NCBI RefSeq assembly: GCF_023238625.1 | Contig: NZ_CP096670.1 | Location: forward strand, 1,911,501-1,975,500 | DNA from: Agarivorans sp. TSD2052 | GTDB lineage: Bacteria > Pseudomonadota > Gammaproteobacteria > Enterobacterales > Celerinatantimonadaceae | Direction: 5' to 3' | Length of the DNA stretch: 64,000 nt | Shown: in pieces, positions 7,307-17,041 of the stretch | Layout of the letters: every line of letters starts with the position of its first letter | Position numbering within the stretch: position 1 is the first letter of the stretch | The notes under the pieces: model-generated | Seen by the model: the letters and a program-made list of their open reading frames with translations, nothing else | Told to the model about the DNA's origin: nothing | The model's database searches: none | Made by a program: the position numbers and the translations under genes

Positions 7307-8707
7307 TCAAATGCTGCCACTAGACTGAAGCCTAGATAGCATTTCACTTTTGCCTTCCCAAACCTTTATCTCCCAAGGCTCGGCTATAGTGATGACACCG
7401 CCTTTGACCTGCGACGGAACAACATGATCGGGCAAAACGGTGACCCTATACCGATCCATGCTGCGGGCACCAGATTGGCTTTTTACAAACCAATTCGGGT
7501 CTTCAAAAAAATGTTGGGGTTGGGCGTAGCCTTCAGTTTCGCTGCCTACAACATACTGATTGGGTTTTGTAGTTGTATAGATATCAATCACCGTGCGTGT
7601 TGGGTCTGCATCAGGTGCGTTGAATACCATGGTTACGAAGTTATGAAAGGTGGCGTCAATTGCAGGAACGAATACAACTGAATGTCCTCCCCCTATGCCG
7701 ACGGTACTAATAGTATGAGCGTTGTTACCTGGCTCTACCATAAACTGCCTAGCTTCAAAACACATCGCTTTCCAACTATCTATACTTCGCAAATACCAGC
7801 GCCCTTTTTGGTCTGGATCTGGCACTAGGTTAATTTCTTGAGGGGTCGTGGCGAATTGCTCTTCCATGACATCTTTACCAGACCAATACATCCCCAGTAC
7901 GGGTTTAACGTAAGGTGCCGATTGTCCAGGAAGCATGCTTTTCATTGACACAGAGTAGTTCGCATTAGGTCCGTAGGATGGATAGCCGGACATAGCATAG
8001 GCAATAAGATCAGGAGCTTCCTCTAGCAGTTTAATATACTGTTCGCGCAAGTTGGCCCGTGTCTGGCTAATCACGCTTTTAGCTTGGGACATCTCTGTCG
8101 GTTCAGCCAAAGCATGACGAAGGTATACCAGCCCAGTTCCCTTCATTTGATAGTCTGCCAAGCGACGAAACACTCCTAGACCGATATTGGCCGCGTCATT
8201 AATGGTTTGTTGACGCGCCGAAGACCCAAACATTTCCCACTTACTGTTAAACATAGTTTCTGGCAGATTTTTGCCGCCCTCTATAGCCCCATCGTTTCCG
8301 ACGTACATGTTGTGTACAGCAGTTAAGCGAGTCTCAATTGCTATGGCTTCACTCTCATCGAGCATTTTACGAATTTTGGCGACTTTTACATCATCACTGT
8401 CATCTGATGTAATTACGGTGTGGATGCGACGCATATACGTATCCACTTGCGCCTTAAAGTCGGCAATCACATCATCTTTGTGCAACCAGTCCAGCTTGTG
8501 ATTAATTTGCCGTAATAGCACATCCATTTGATCGAGGCGCGCTTGAATATCTTTTAACTCATCGATCACTTCGTCAAAGCGATCGTGACTAACGCCAATT
8601 TCCTCCATCAACATCTCGGTAAATACGCCACCGATTTTACTGCCAAAAGTTGATGCAAGTGATTTTGCCGCTGATACGGCCAGTTGATTAAACAGTTTTT
8701 CAGCCAT
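7307..8707 (-). CDS. Hypothetical 466-aa protein, helical N-terminus and beta-rich C-terminus
   Basis: Not recognised. Residues 1-140 are strongly helical with a probable coiled coil (DRFDEVIDELKDIQARLDQM); a hydrophobic N-terminal stretch (LAVSAAKSLASTFGSKIGGVF) could insert into or lie on a membrane. From about residue 230 the protein becomes rich in aromatic, Gly and beta-type segments, with a final part like a lectin or sandwich domain. No signal peptide of the usual type. This helical-then-beta layout occurs in some pore-forming toxins, but no diagnostic motif was seen. The start at 8707 has AAAGGATTTT-type purines upstream. Neighbours give no clue; GC is higher than in the cargo genes. 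Confidence 0.65.
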   Translation of the reverse strand: MAEKLFNQLAVSAAKSLASTFGSKIGGVFTEMLMEEIGVSHDRFDEVIDELKDIQARLDQMDVLLRQINHKLDWLHKDDVIADFKAQVDTYMRRIHTVITSDDSDDVKVAKIRKMLDESEAIAIETRLTAVHNMYVGNDGAIEGGKNLPETMFNSKWEMFGSSARQQTINDAANIGLGVFRRLADYQMKGTGLVYLRHALAEPTEMSQAKSVISQTRANLREQYIKLLEEAPDLIAYAMSGYPSYGPNANYSVSMKSMLPGQSAPYVKPVLGMYWSGKDVMEEQFATTPQEINLVPDPDQKGRWYLRSIDSWKAMCFEARQFMVEPGNNAHTISTVGIGGGHSVVFVPAIDATFHNFVTMVFNAPDADPTRTVIDIYTTTKPNQYVVGSETEGYAQPQHFFEDPNWFVKSQSGARSMDRYRVTVLPDHVVPSQVKGGVITIAEPWEIKVWEGKSEMLSRLQSSGSI

Positions 8708-9027
8708 GTATAAAATCCTTTTTCAATTGATATTTAACCTGTTGAGGCAGACCAGGCGACCAAGTTGTGCTTTTTGACCAGCCTTGGTCGTTTTGTTTGA
8801 TGCACACCACTTGGATAAATCACCATCAAGGCAGTATTGCTGTAAAGAACGAGCCATACCGAACTGGTTTTTCTAAGTTAGTTAATTAGTCTGACTTGGT
8901 AAAGCCAAGGGGAAATTTTAAAAAGTCATCGCTGCAACCGATAGTGTACGGCTTAGCGCGGATAGCCCAATCTATGTGATTGCCATAAAACCTTGTTGTA
9001 CTCGCTCTCAAGCTACACCAATGCGTT

Positions 9028-9043
9028 TGTTACAAATACGACA
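9028..9043. promoter_or_regulatory. NifA upstream activator sequence of nifH
   Basis: TGT-N10-ACA (TGTTACAAATACGACA), the exact NifA consensus, centred about 105 bases upstream of the -24 element at 9138. That spacing is normal for a sigma54 activator acting through DNA looping. Confidence 0.85.
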
Positions 9044-9137
9044 TTGGCCCTTCATTTGTTGTTTGTGCTTACTACATGTTTTCTGTGGCGCAATAAATAA
9101 ACTTTAAATAACAATGGCTTATTGTTTTTTGAATGGT

Positions 9138-9152
9138 TGGCTTGGTATTCGC
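9138..9152 (+). promoter_or_regulatory. Sigma54 promoter of nifHDKTY
   Basis: TGGCTTGGTATTCGC: GG and GC dinucleotides separated by exactly ten bases, with TGGC at -24. It lies 48 bases before the nifH ATG. The -12 part is TCGC, not the ideal TTGC. Confidence 0.85.
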
Positions 9153-9157
9153 AATAG

Positions 9158-10078
<921 letters not shown>

Positions 10079-10121
10079 GCGCTTATCAACAGAGATCTTA
10101 TTGATGCTATAGGAGGCAGCA

Positions 10122-11579
10122 ATGTCAGATAAAAAAGCAGAGACTCAGGCGCTGATTGATGAGGTGCTAGAAGTCTATCCAGAGAAAGCCAAGGCCGATC
10201 GTAGAAAGCACTTAGGGGCTAACGATACCGAAGGTGGCAGTTGTATTACCGCTAACCGCAAATCGCTGCCTGGGGTAATGACCGCACGTGGTTGTGCTTA
10301 CGCGGGGTCAAAAGGGGTAGTGTGGGGACCGATTAAAGATATGGTGCATATCTCTCATGGTCCAGTTGGTTGTGGTCAGTACTCTCGTGCCGGTCGTCGT
10401 AACTACTACACCGGCTACACCGGCGTAAACAGCTTCGGTACCATGAACTTTACTTCAGACTTTCAAGAGCGTGACATCGTATTTGGCGGCGATAAAAAGC
10501 TGGCCACTATGGTCGACGAAATTGAAATGTTATTCCCATTAGCTAACGGTATTTCGATTCAATCTGAATGTCCGGTAGGTTTGATCGGTGACGACATCGA
10601 AGCCGTGGCGAAAACCAAAGGCGCTGAAATTGGCAAAACCATTGTGCCGGTGCGTTGTGAAGGTTTCCGTGGGGTGAGCCAATCACTGGGTCACCACATT
10701 GCCAACGATACTTTACGTGATTACGTACTAGATAAATCGGAAGGCAAAGAAGTTGCGACAACCGATTACGATGTCGCCATTATCGGTGATTACAACATTG
10801 GTGGTGATGCTTGGTCTTCACGCATTTTGTTGGAAGAAATTGGTTTACGCGTAGTTGCACAGTGGTCTGGTGACGGTACTTTACCTGAACTTGAAAACAC
10901 TCCTTCGGTAAAACTTAACTTGGTTCACTGTTACCGCTCAATGAACTACATCTGTCGTCACATGGAAGAAAAATATGGTGTGCCATGGATGGAATACAAC
11001 TTGTTTGGCCCAACTAAGTGTGAAGAGTCTCTTCGTGCTATTGCCGCTAAATTTGATGAGAAAATTCAAGCTAAAGCTGAAGAAGTGATTGCTGGTTACA
11101 AAGCCCAATGGCAAGCAGTGGTTGATAAGTATCGTCCACGCCTAGAAGGCAAAAAAGTCATGCTGTATGTGGGGGGCTTACGTCCTCGTCATGTAATCGG
11201 AGCCTATGAAGATTTAGGAATGGAAATTGTAGGGGCTGGTTATGAGTTTGGCCATAACGATGACTACAGCAAAACCGTACCTGAAGTGAAAGACGCTACC
11301 TTAATTTACGATGACGTAACAGGCTACGAGTTAGAAGCGTTTGCCGACAAACTTAAACCTGATTTGATTGGTGCGGGTGTTAAAGAGAAATACATCTTCC
11401 AGAAGATGGGGATCCCTTTCCGTCAAATGCACAGCTGGGATTACTCGGGTCCGTACCATGGCTTTGATGGTTTCGCCATTTTTGCCCGCGACATGGACAT
11501 GACCTTGAACAACCCTTGTTGGGATAAATTAACGCCACCATGGAAAGCCAAAGCAGATAAAGCTGCCGAAGCGGCCTAA
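10122..11579 (+). CDS. nifD: Nitrogenase MoFe protein alpha subunit NifD
   Basis: Alpha subunit of the dinitrogenase tetramer, carrying FeMo-cofactor. The 485-aa product shows the P-cluster ligands Cys58 ([10 protein letters not shown]), Cys84 (GPVGCGQYS) and Cys150 (QSECPVG), and the FeMo-co ligands Cys270 ([11 protein letters not shown]) and His437 ([10 protein letters not shown]). The set identifies a Mo enzyme and not the V or Fe-only form. A strong AGGAGG lies before the ATG and it follows nifH by 43 bases. Confidence 0.98.
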   Translation: MSDKKAETQALIDEVLEVYPEKAKADRRKHLGANDTEGGSCITANRKSLPGVMTARGCAYAGSKGVVWGPIKDMVHISHGPVGCGQYSRAGRRNYYTGYTGVNSFGTMNFTSDFQERDIVFGGDKKLATMVDEIEMLFPLANGISIQSECPVGLIGDDIEAVAKTKGAEIGKTIVPVRCEGFRGVSQSLGHHIANDTLRDYVLDKSEGKEVATTDYDVAIIGDYNIGGDAWSSRILLEEIGLRVVAQWSGDGTLPELENTPSVKLNLVHCYRSMNYICRHMEEKYGVPWMEYNLFGPTKCEESLRAIAAKFDEKIQAKAEEVIAGYKAQWQAVVDKYRPRLEGKKVMLYVGGLRPRHVIGAYEDLGMEIVGAGYEFGHNDDYSKTVPEVKDATLIYDDVTGYELEAFADKLKPDLIGAGVKEKYIFQKMGIPFRQMHSWDYSGPYHGFDGFAIFARDMDMTLNNPCWDKLTPPWKAKADKAAEAA

Positions 11580-11670
11580 GCGTTCAGTGACACCAGGTTG
11601 AGTGCGTTAGCGCTTAGAAAATTAACTCAATTCGTTGTTCACAGAAGAGTGGCGCGAAAGGAGAAGTAAA

Positions 11671-13242
11671 ATGAGTCAATCAGTAGATGATATCAAACCG
11701 GGTTACCCCTTGTTTGAACAGCCAGAATACAAGGATATGATGGCCCGTAAACGCGCTGAGCATGAAGAAGGCGCAAGTGACGAAAAAGTGAAAGAAATCT
11801 TTGAGTGGACCACCACTGAAGAATACAAAGATCTTAACTTTTCGCGCAAAACATTAACCGTTGATCCGGCTAAAGCTTGTCAGCCTCTTGGCGCGGTATT
11901 ATGTGGTTTAGGTTTTGAGAAAACCTTACCTTATGTGCACGGTTCTCAAGGCTGTGTAGCCTATTTCAGAACCTATTTTAACCGCCATTTCAAAGAGCCT
12001 GTAGCCTGTGTTTCAGATTCTATGACTGAAGATGCAGCGGTATTTGGCGGCCAGAAAAACATGTTTGATGGCTTACAAAACTCACTGGCTTTATACAAGC
12101 CAGAGGTTATTGCGGTATCAACCACTTGTATGGCCGAAGTGATTGGCGACGATTTAAATGCCTTCATTGGTAACGCCAAAAAAGACGGCTATATCCCTGA
12201 AGATTTACCCACACCGTTTGCTCATACACCAAGTTTTGTGGGCAGCCACGTAACCGGGTGGGATGGCATGTTCGAAGGCTTTGCGAAGTACTTCACGGCC
12301 AAAAGCATGGACAATAAAGTCGTCGGCAGCAACGGTAAAATTAACATTGTACCGGGCTTTGAAACCTACCTTGGTAACTACCGTGTTATTCACAAAATGA
12401 TGCAGCAAATGGACGTTGATTACAGCCTGCTGTGTGACCCATCTGAAGTGTTAGATACACCTGCAGACGGTGAGTACCGCATGTATGCTGGTGGTACGCC
12501 AATTGCTAAGATGGAAGATGCGCCTAACGCTATTACAACTATATTGTTGCAACCAGACCAACTGGTTAAAACCAAAAAGTATGTAGAAGGCCAGTGGCAG
12601 CACGAGGTTCCCGCGCTAAATATCCCTATGGGATTAGACTGGACCGACGAACTGCTAATTAAAATTTCAGAATTAACCGGTAAAGAGATCCCTGAATCAT
12701 TAGCTACCGAGCGGGGCCGTTTAGTCGACATGATGACCGACTCTCATACCTGGTTGCATGGGGTGAGCTTTTCTATCTACGGTGATCCTGATTACCTAAT
12801 GGGCTTAACTAAATTCTTGCAAGAGCTAGGTTGTGAAATTAAACACATCTTATGCAACAACGGCGCTAAGCGCTGGCGTAAGAAAATGGAAGCGCTGATT
12901 GCTCAATCACCAACGACTGAAAATGCCGAAATCCATGCCGGTAAAGACTTGTGGCACTTCCGTTCATTGGTATTTACCAATAAGCCAGATTTCATGATTG
13001 GTAACTCTTACGGCAAGTTCATTCAGCGTGATACCAAAGCCAAAGGCGACGAGTTTGAAGTACCTTTGATTCGTCTTGGCTTCCCGATCTTTGACCGTCA
13101 CCATTTACACCGCAATACCACGTTAGGTTACGAAGGCGGCATGTATATGCTAACCACATTAGTGAATGAAGTGTTGGCTAAGCTTGACGACGATACCGGT
13201 GAAATGGGTAAAACAGACTACGGCTTTGATTTAGTTCGCTAA
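11671..13242 (+). CDS. nifK: Nitrogenase MoFe protein beta subunit NifK
   Basis: Beta subunit of dinitrogenase; shares the P-cluster with NifD. Cys70 (DPAKACQPLGA), Cys95 (HGSQGCVAYF) and Cys153 (VSTTCMAEV) are the three P-cluster ligands. 523 aa, usual length with the extended N-terminus of the Azotobacter/Klebsiella type. The frame is open from 11635, but the ATG at 11671 follows AAAGGAGAAG and gives the standard N-terminus MSQSVDDIKPGYPLF, so it was chosen. Confidence 0.98.
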   Translation: MSQSVDDIKPGYPLFEQPEYKDMMARKRAEHEEGASDEKVKEIFEWTTTEEYKDLNFSRKTLTVDPAKACQPLGAVLCGLGFEKTLPYVHGSQGCVAYFRTYFNRHFKEPVACVSDSMTEDAAVFGGQKNMFDGLQNSLALYKPEVIAVSTTCMAEVIGDDLNAFIGNAKKDGYIPEDLPTPFAHTPSFVGSHVTGWDGMFEGFAKYFTAKSMDNKVVGSNGKINIVPGFETYLGNYRVIHKMMQQMDVDYSLLCDPSEVLDTPADGEYRMYAGGTPIAKMEDAPNAITTILLQPDQLVKTKKYVEGQWQHEVPALNIPMGLDWTDELLIKISELTGKEIPESLATERGRLVDMMTDSHTWLHGVSFSIYGDPDYLMGLTKFLQELGCEIKHILCNNGAKRWRKKMEALIAQSPTTENAEIHAGKDLWHFRSLVFTNKPDFMIGNSYGKFIQRDTKAKGDEFEVPLIRLGFPIFDRHHLHRNTTLGYEGGMYMLTTLVNEVLAKLDDDTGEMGKTDYGFDLVR

Positions 13243-13270
13243 AACAATTGTTAACTGTTGTCCAATAAAC

Positions 13271-13295
13271 AAGGCCGAAGCTGTGCTTCGGCCTT
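13271..13295 (+). terminator. Perfect hairpin between nifK and nifT
   Basis: AAGGCCGAAG-CTGTG-CTTCGGCCTT: a 10-bp perfect stem with a 5-base loop, 28 bases after the nifK stop and without a following T-run (CTTACAAGG). More likely a partial attenuator or 3' stabiliser that lets nifHDK outnumber the downstream genes than a full terminator. Confidence 0.6.
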
Positions 13296-13310
13296 ACAAG
13301 GAATGTGAAT

Positions 13311-13523
13311 ATGCCCAATCTAATTATTAGTCGCGAAGCGTCAGGTGCTTTGCAAGCCTATATTGCCAAAAAAGATGTAGAGCTGCCTATTAGCTCTTTA
13401 CAGTTTGACGAGGCCGAGCAGTGGGGCGGCGATATTGAGTTAAGCGATGGAACAAAATATTACATCGACCCCATTAGCCCTGCGCCAAGTTTGCCAAAAA
13501 CGGTAAGGGCTCGCAGAGCGTAG
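13311..13523 (+). CDS. nifT: Nitrogenase-associated protein NifT/FixU
   Basis: Small 70-aa NifT family protein always found after nifK in this class of clusters; its function is unknown, and mutants in other species usually have little phenotype. The family core is clear: N-terminal MPNLIISR, then ISSLQFDEAEQWGGDIELSDG and YYIDP. GTG at 13305 is in frame, but ATG 13311 is the family start and has AAGGAA upstream. Confidence 0.9.
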   Translation: MPNLIISREASGALQAYIAKKDVELPISSLQFDEAEQWGGDIELSDGTKYYIDPISPAPSLPKTVRARRA

Positions 13524-13570
13524 TATTCAACCATTTGCTGAATTGACGAGTCGCCAATGAGGAGACAACT

Positions 13571-14272
13571 ATGAGCACAGTAATGAGTGATGACCTTGCC
13601 TTACGTGTGGCAATGGCATCTAAAGCCATCCCAGAACTTGCCTTGCAAGATTTTGTAAACTTATTGGTAAAGCAATGTGGCGAGCCATTAAGTGAAAAAA
13701 AATTTAGAGCGCTAAGCCCTAAAATTCTGCGTGAATTATTACAAAATCCAACGTTGAACATTGATCGCAGCCACATTAATCAAGTACATGCCATTTTAAG
13801 CTCTGCTCAATTAAGCCCCATGCAAGCGCCTAAGCTCCCAGAGTCGCGGTTGTGTTTCACTGGGCCGGTGGTTACGTTGGCGGTAAGTTCAAATAATATG
13901 GAGCAAATAGACGGCCACTTTGGTTCATGTTTGCGATTTTTGATTTACCAAGTGAGTGCGGCGGGTTATCAGTTGGTTGAGGTGCGGCCAGTAGCCGAGA
14001 ATCTTACCGGTGATGCTCGTACAAGCTATCTAATTGAACTGATCAACGATTGCCAGCTTCTTGCAACTTTATCGATTGGTGGGCCAGCCGCTGCGAGGGT
14101 AAGCCGCGCCGATATTTTGCCCTTAAAGCAAATGACCCCACAGGCGAGCGAGCTTATTCTAGACCGTTTACAAATTGTCATGCTAGCGCCGCCTCGCTGG
14201 TTAGAAAAACTGTTAGAGAGACAAGGCGTACTATCAATTGAGCAACAACAGGAGTGTTTATGTCCAGCGTAA
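13571..14272 (+). CDS. nifY: NifY/NafY-type nitrogenase maturation protein
   Basis: NifY-type proteins bind apo-dinitrogenase or FeMo-cofactor during assembly. The 233-aa product has the two-part architecture: an N-terminal helical domain (about 1-90, ending SHINQVHAILSS) and a C-terminal NifX/NifY/NafY cofactor-binding domain from about residue 95 (VVTLAVSSNNMEQIDGHFGSC, with the family's DGHFG motif, and IGGPAAARV). A GGAG site precedes the ATG. Its 3' end overlaps the next start by 13 bases. Confidence 0.9.
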   Translation: MSTVMSDDLALRVAMASKAIPELALQDFVNLLVKQCGEPLSEKKFRALSPKILRELLQNPTLNIDRSHINQVHAILSSAQLSPMQAPKLPESRLCFTGPVVTLAVSSNNMEQIDGHFGSCLRFLIYQVSAAGYQLVEVRPVAENLTGDARTSYLIELINDCQLLATLSIGGPAAARVSRADILPLKQMTPQASELILDRLQIVMLAPPRWLEKLLERQGVLSIEQQQECLCPA

Positions 14273-14688
14273 CCAGTGAATCCACTAAAAGCTGTGGCTG
14301 CAAAGGCGAGCAGGCTGCTCATCAACCCAAACATCCGCATCAATGCCAGTGCAGTAGTGATTCAGCCGAACACTCAAAACATAAAGGTCATTGTGGCTGT
14401 AAAGGCGAGAGCCAAGCCAGCGAGGTATTAAGCCAAGCGGTCATTGATACCCTAATTAAACAGTTAGCGGAAGCCGAAAGCTTCGACAAAAAAGTTGAGT
14501 GCTTTAAAAAGCATCACCCTCAATTTAGGGTGGTGGTTTGCAGCGAAGATGACATGGCAGAACGTGAGCCTTATGCAAAAGCGGCGACATGCGATATTTT
14601 CCTCATCGGTAAAGGGGAAGGGTGCGCCAAACTTACCAATGACCTAGACATGGCGATAGGAGTGGTGCTTGCCACACTAGAAGAATAG
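14260..14688 (+). CDS. Cys/His-rich nif-linked protein of unknown function
   Basis: 142-aa protein at the end of the nifHDKTY operon. Residues 1-50 are a Cys/His-rich tail with paired CGCKGE repeats (SCGCKGEQ and HCGCKGES) plus HQCQCSS, resembling a metal-binding segment. Residues 60-142 form a compact domain (VIDTLIKQLAEAESFDKKVECF, then CDIFLIGKGEGCAKLTNDLD) seen in uncharacterised nif-cluster proteins of other gammaproteobacteria, as far as I can recall. The ATG at 14260 follows GGAG at 14251-14254 and overlaps the nifY stop, which shows coupling. A metal-storage or cluster-transfer role for FeMo-co or P-cluster assembly is inference. Confidence 0.75.
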   Translation: MSSVTSESTKSCGCKGEQAAHQPKHPHQCQCSSDSAEHSKHKGHCGCKGESQASEVLSQAVIDTLIKQLAEAESFDKKVECFKKHHPQFRVVVCSEDDMAEREPYAKAATCDIFLIGKGEGCAKLTNDLDMAIGVVLATLEE

Positions 14689-14710
14689 CCAACAGAAGGC
14701 TCTTTCAATA

Positions 14711-14744
14711 CCGGCTTGTGTTCATAAACATAAACACAAGCCGG
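14711..14744 (+). terminator. Strong hairpin closing the nifHDKTY operon
   Basis: CCGGCTTGTGTT/AACACAAGCCGG, a 12-bp perfect stem with a 10-base loop, 22 bases after the last stop codon. No T-run follows, so it may be a processing or stabilising element and not a classical intrinsic terminator. Confidence 0.6.
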
Positions 14745-14814
14745 CAAATCAACTATCTCGTTAAATACTTCCTATACTTGATGCTTAATCAAAATGATTA
14801 ATCACGAGGCTTAG

Positions 14815-15765
14815 ATGGCAGGCAGATTTACGTTTCCGAGTTATCAGAAGGGGCGGATCTTTCTTTCTGAGGGCGGCACAGAAACAGAACTGATGTATAA
14901 ACATGGCTTTGAACTGCCGCATTTTGCAATGTTTCCCTTACTTGATAACCCTGTCGCCTTGGTAACACTTAAAGACATGTTTCGACGCTACTTAGACGTA
15001 GTGGCTAAACATAAGATGTGCGCATTGATGGGTGGGTTAGATTATCGCGCCAGCCCTGACTGGGGTGCGTTACTGGGTTATTCAGCCGCAGGCTTGGCTG
15101 AGGCTAACTTGAGTTCTATTGCGTTTTTAAGAGAGCTAGCCGCTGAGTATACGTTGGATATTCCAGAAGTATTAATTCAAGGTTTGCTGGGGCCGCGTGC
15201 CGATGCCTATAAGCCAAGCCATGATATGTCAGTAAATGAAGCCGAAGACTATCACTCAGTGCAACTAAATACCTTAAAACAAGCCAAGGTTGATTTAGCC
15301 CAAGCTATCACATTTAGTAGCGTTACTGAGTCAATTGGTGCGGCTAAAGCGGCGGAAAAGCTTGGGGTTCCACTGGCTATTTCTTTTATCTTAAACAGCA
15401 GGGGCAAGCTTCAATCGGGGATCGGTCTGGCCGAAGCCATTGGCTTAATCGATAGCCAAACCCACCAATCGCCAGAGTACTATTCAATCAATTGCTCACA
15501 TCCGCTTGAGTATCAGCCTGCGTTGGTAGAGGGAGAATGGATCCGCAGGCTTCGCGGCGTAAGGCCTAATGCCTCTAAAATGGATAAAATGTCATTGTGC
15601 TCGATTGGCCATCTAGAGTCGGGCGACCCAAAAGAAATTGGCCAGTTATGTGGAGAGCTAGCTAAACGTCATCCGCACATGGATATATGGGGGGGCTGCT
15701 GTGGAACATGGAGTGACCATTTAGATGAAATGGCAAAGGGCATTGTGGCGTCGCGCAGCAATTAA
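14815..15765 (+). CDS. Homocysteine S-methyltransferase family protein
   Basis: 316-aa protein of the zinc-dependent homocysteine methyltransferase (MmuM/BHMT-like) family. The zinc ligands are visible as the C-terminal DIWGGCCGTWSDH (about 292-304) with a third Cys in INCSHP (about residue 227); the N-terminus FLSEGGTETELMYKHGF is the family's first strand. Such enzymes transfer methyl groups from S-methylmethionine, betaine or similar donors to homocysteine. The donor cannot be told. It begins 126 bases after the nif operon hairpin and may be separately transcribed. Confidence 0.8.
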   Translation: MAGRFTFPSYQKGRIFLSEGGTETELMYKHGFELPHFAMFPLLDNPVALVTLKDMFRRYLDVVAKHKMCALMGGLDYRASPDWGALLGYSAAGLAEANLSSIAFLRELAAEYTLDIPEVLIQGLLGPRADAYKPSHDMSVNEAEDYHSVQLNTLKQAKVDLAQAITFSSVTESIGAAKAAEKLGVPLAISFILNSRGKLQSGIGLAEAIGLIDSQTHQSPEYYSINCSHPLEYQPALVEGEWIRRLRGVRPNASKMDKMSLCSIGHLESGDPKEIGQLCGELAKRHPHMDIWGGCCGTWSDHLDEMAKGIVASRSN

Positions 15766-15829
15766 CTTTGTGTAAAACCAATCATATTGATAACCTTGTT
15801 TTTAATTGCCTGTAACCAAAGCACACACC

Positions 15830-16657
15830 ATGATTAATTTAGATGGCCTACAGCAGATAGGCAGCGGCGCTACCGCCGATGTGTATCTCTACCAACAAAC
15901 CAAAGTCATAAAATTATTTAGCAATAATTACAGCCTAGACGCTGTGAATTATGAAGCGAGTATTGCCAAATCTGTCAGCGCTTCGGCCATTGCTGCTCCC
16001 AAATACCATGAAATAGTCAGCATTGGTGACCGAAGCGGGATAGTGTATGACTATGTACCGGGGGAAATACTGATTAATCAATTATTGGCTAAACCCTCTC
16101 GGTCAATATCTATCATTAAACGCCTAGCTAGGGCGCAAGCGATGCTTAATGCTAAGTCTATCGACGGCTTGCCCAAGCAAGCCGAGCGGCTTTCTAGCTT
16201 GATAAAACGTACTGACCAGATCCCTGAGTATCAGGCACAAATTTTACGCGCGGTTAGCCAGCTCGCTTCAGCTGAACGGGTGTGTCATGGTGATTTTCAC
16301 GTAGGCAACATTATTAGCCATCAACAGGACTTTATCGTGATTGATTGGATGAATGCCTACTCAGGAAATGCTGAAGGCGACTTATTAAGAACTTATTTAA
16401 TGCTGATTACCCCTTTTATCCCCTTTGAGATGAACCCATTGAAGAAAGTGGGCTTTATAGCTTATAAGCGGCTTTTAGCCTCCCTCTACCTGAGGGAGTA
16501 CTTAAAGGAATCGGGAATCAGCAAGCATAGTTTAAGAAAATGGTGGCCGATAATTGCAGCGGCAAGGTTGTCAGATGAGGTACCGAACGAAGCACCGTGG
16601 CTAAAGAAGATAATAAAAAAGCACCTCAAGTATCTTAGCGTAACGAATCATCGTTAG
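15830..16657 (+). CDS. APH-type phosphotransferase family protein
   Basis: 275-aa member of the aminoglycoside phosphotransferase/choline kinase superfamily. Seen are the nucleotide loop IGSGATADVYL (about 9-19), the strand-Lys VIKLF, the catalytic loop CHGDFHVGNII (about 156-166) and the metal-binding FIVIDWMNAYSG. Substrate unknown; short, single-domain kinases of this type occur widely and need not confer resistance. TTG at 15806 is in frame but the ATG at 15830 matches the family N-terminus. Confidence 0.75.
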   Translation: MINLDGLQQIGSGATADVYLYQQTKVIKLFSNNYSLDAVNYEASIAKSVSASAIAAPKYHEIVSIGDRSGIVYDYVPGEILINQLLAKPSRSISIIKRLARAQAMLNAKSIDGLPKQAERLSSLIKRTDQIPEYQAQILRAVSQLASAERVCHGDFHVGNIISHQQDFIVIDWMNAYSGNAEGDLLRTYLMLITPFIPFEMNPLKKVGFIAYKRLLASLYLREYLKESGISKHSLRKWWPIIAAARLSDEVPNEAPWLKKIIKKHLKYLSVTNHR

Positions 16658-17041
16658 TCACTTAGCTGCCGTAAGCCTATCGTTGCTCCTGGCCTCCCAT
16701 AGCTTTGCTCAACATACTTAGTTAAATAGTATGGAATAGCGCTGTGTATTGTTTTCTCCTTGTTGTGCGCGACCTTAGGTTGAGTGTTTGTTAACCACAT
16801 GTGTGCTTGTTGTGATCTTGTCGCGGTGTATTTGCAAGCTGGCGCACACTTACAGTAATGTATAAATTTTGTACAGCTTGTTGCTCTGTTGATAGCGATT
16901 TCCTTACCTATAGTGTTCAAAGACAATAGGGTTATTTAGTAAGCAATTAACTGTTTTTCTTTGCACTATCTACCCTTGCTGATTCCGAATCGGCGAACAC
17001 GCGTTTGTGTTTGTTGATGAGTATTCTTTAGGTTGATGATA
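16658..17041. other. Intergenic region before the acyltransferase gene
   Basis: About 380 bases. A minus-strand frame at 16654-16926 (90 aa, Cys-rich, TTG/ATG start) is present but resembles no known protein and has no neighbours in operon; it is not called. No repeats or hairpins of note. Confidence 0.5.

Noticed and set aside
9060-9076. Second NifA site before nifH (TGT...ACA)
   Set aside because: Spacing is eleven bases, not ten, so only the 9028-9043 site was called.
16654-16926. 90-codon minus-strand frame with several Cys
   Set aside because: No family, no ribosome site and no operon neighbour; composition looks like non-coding DNA.
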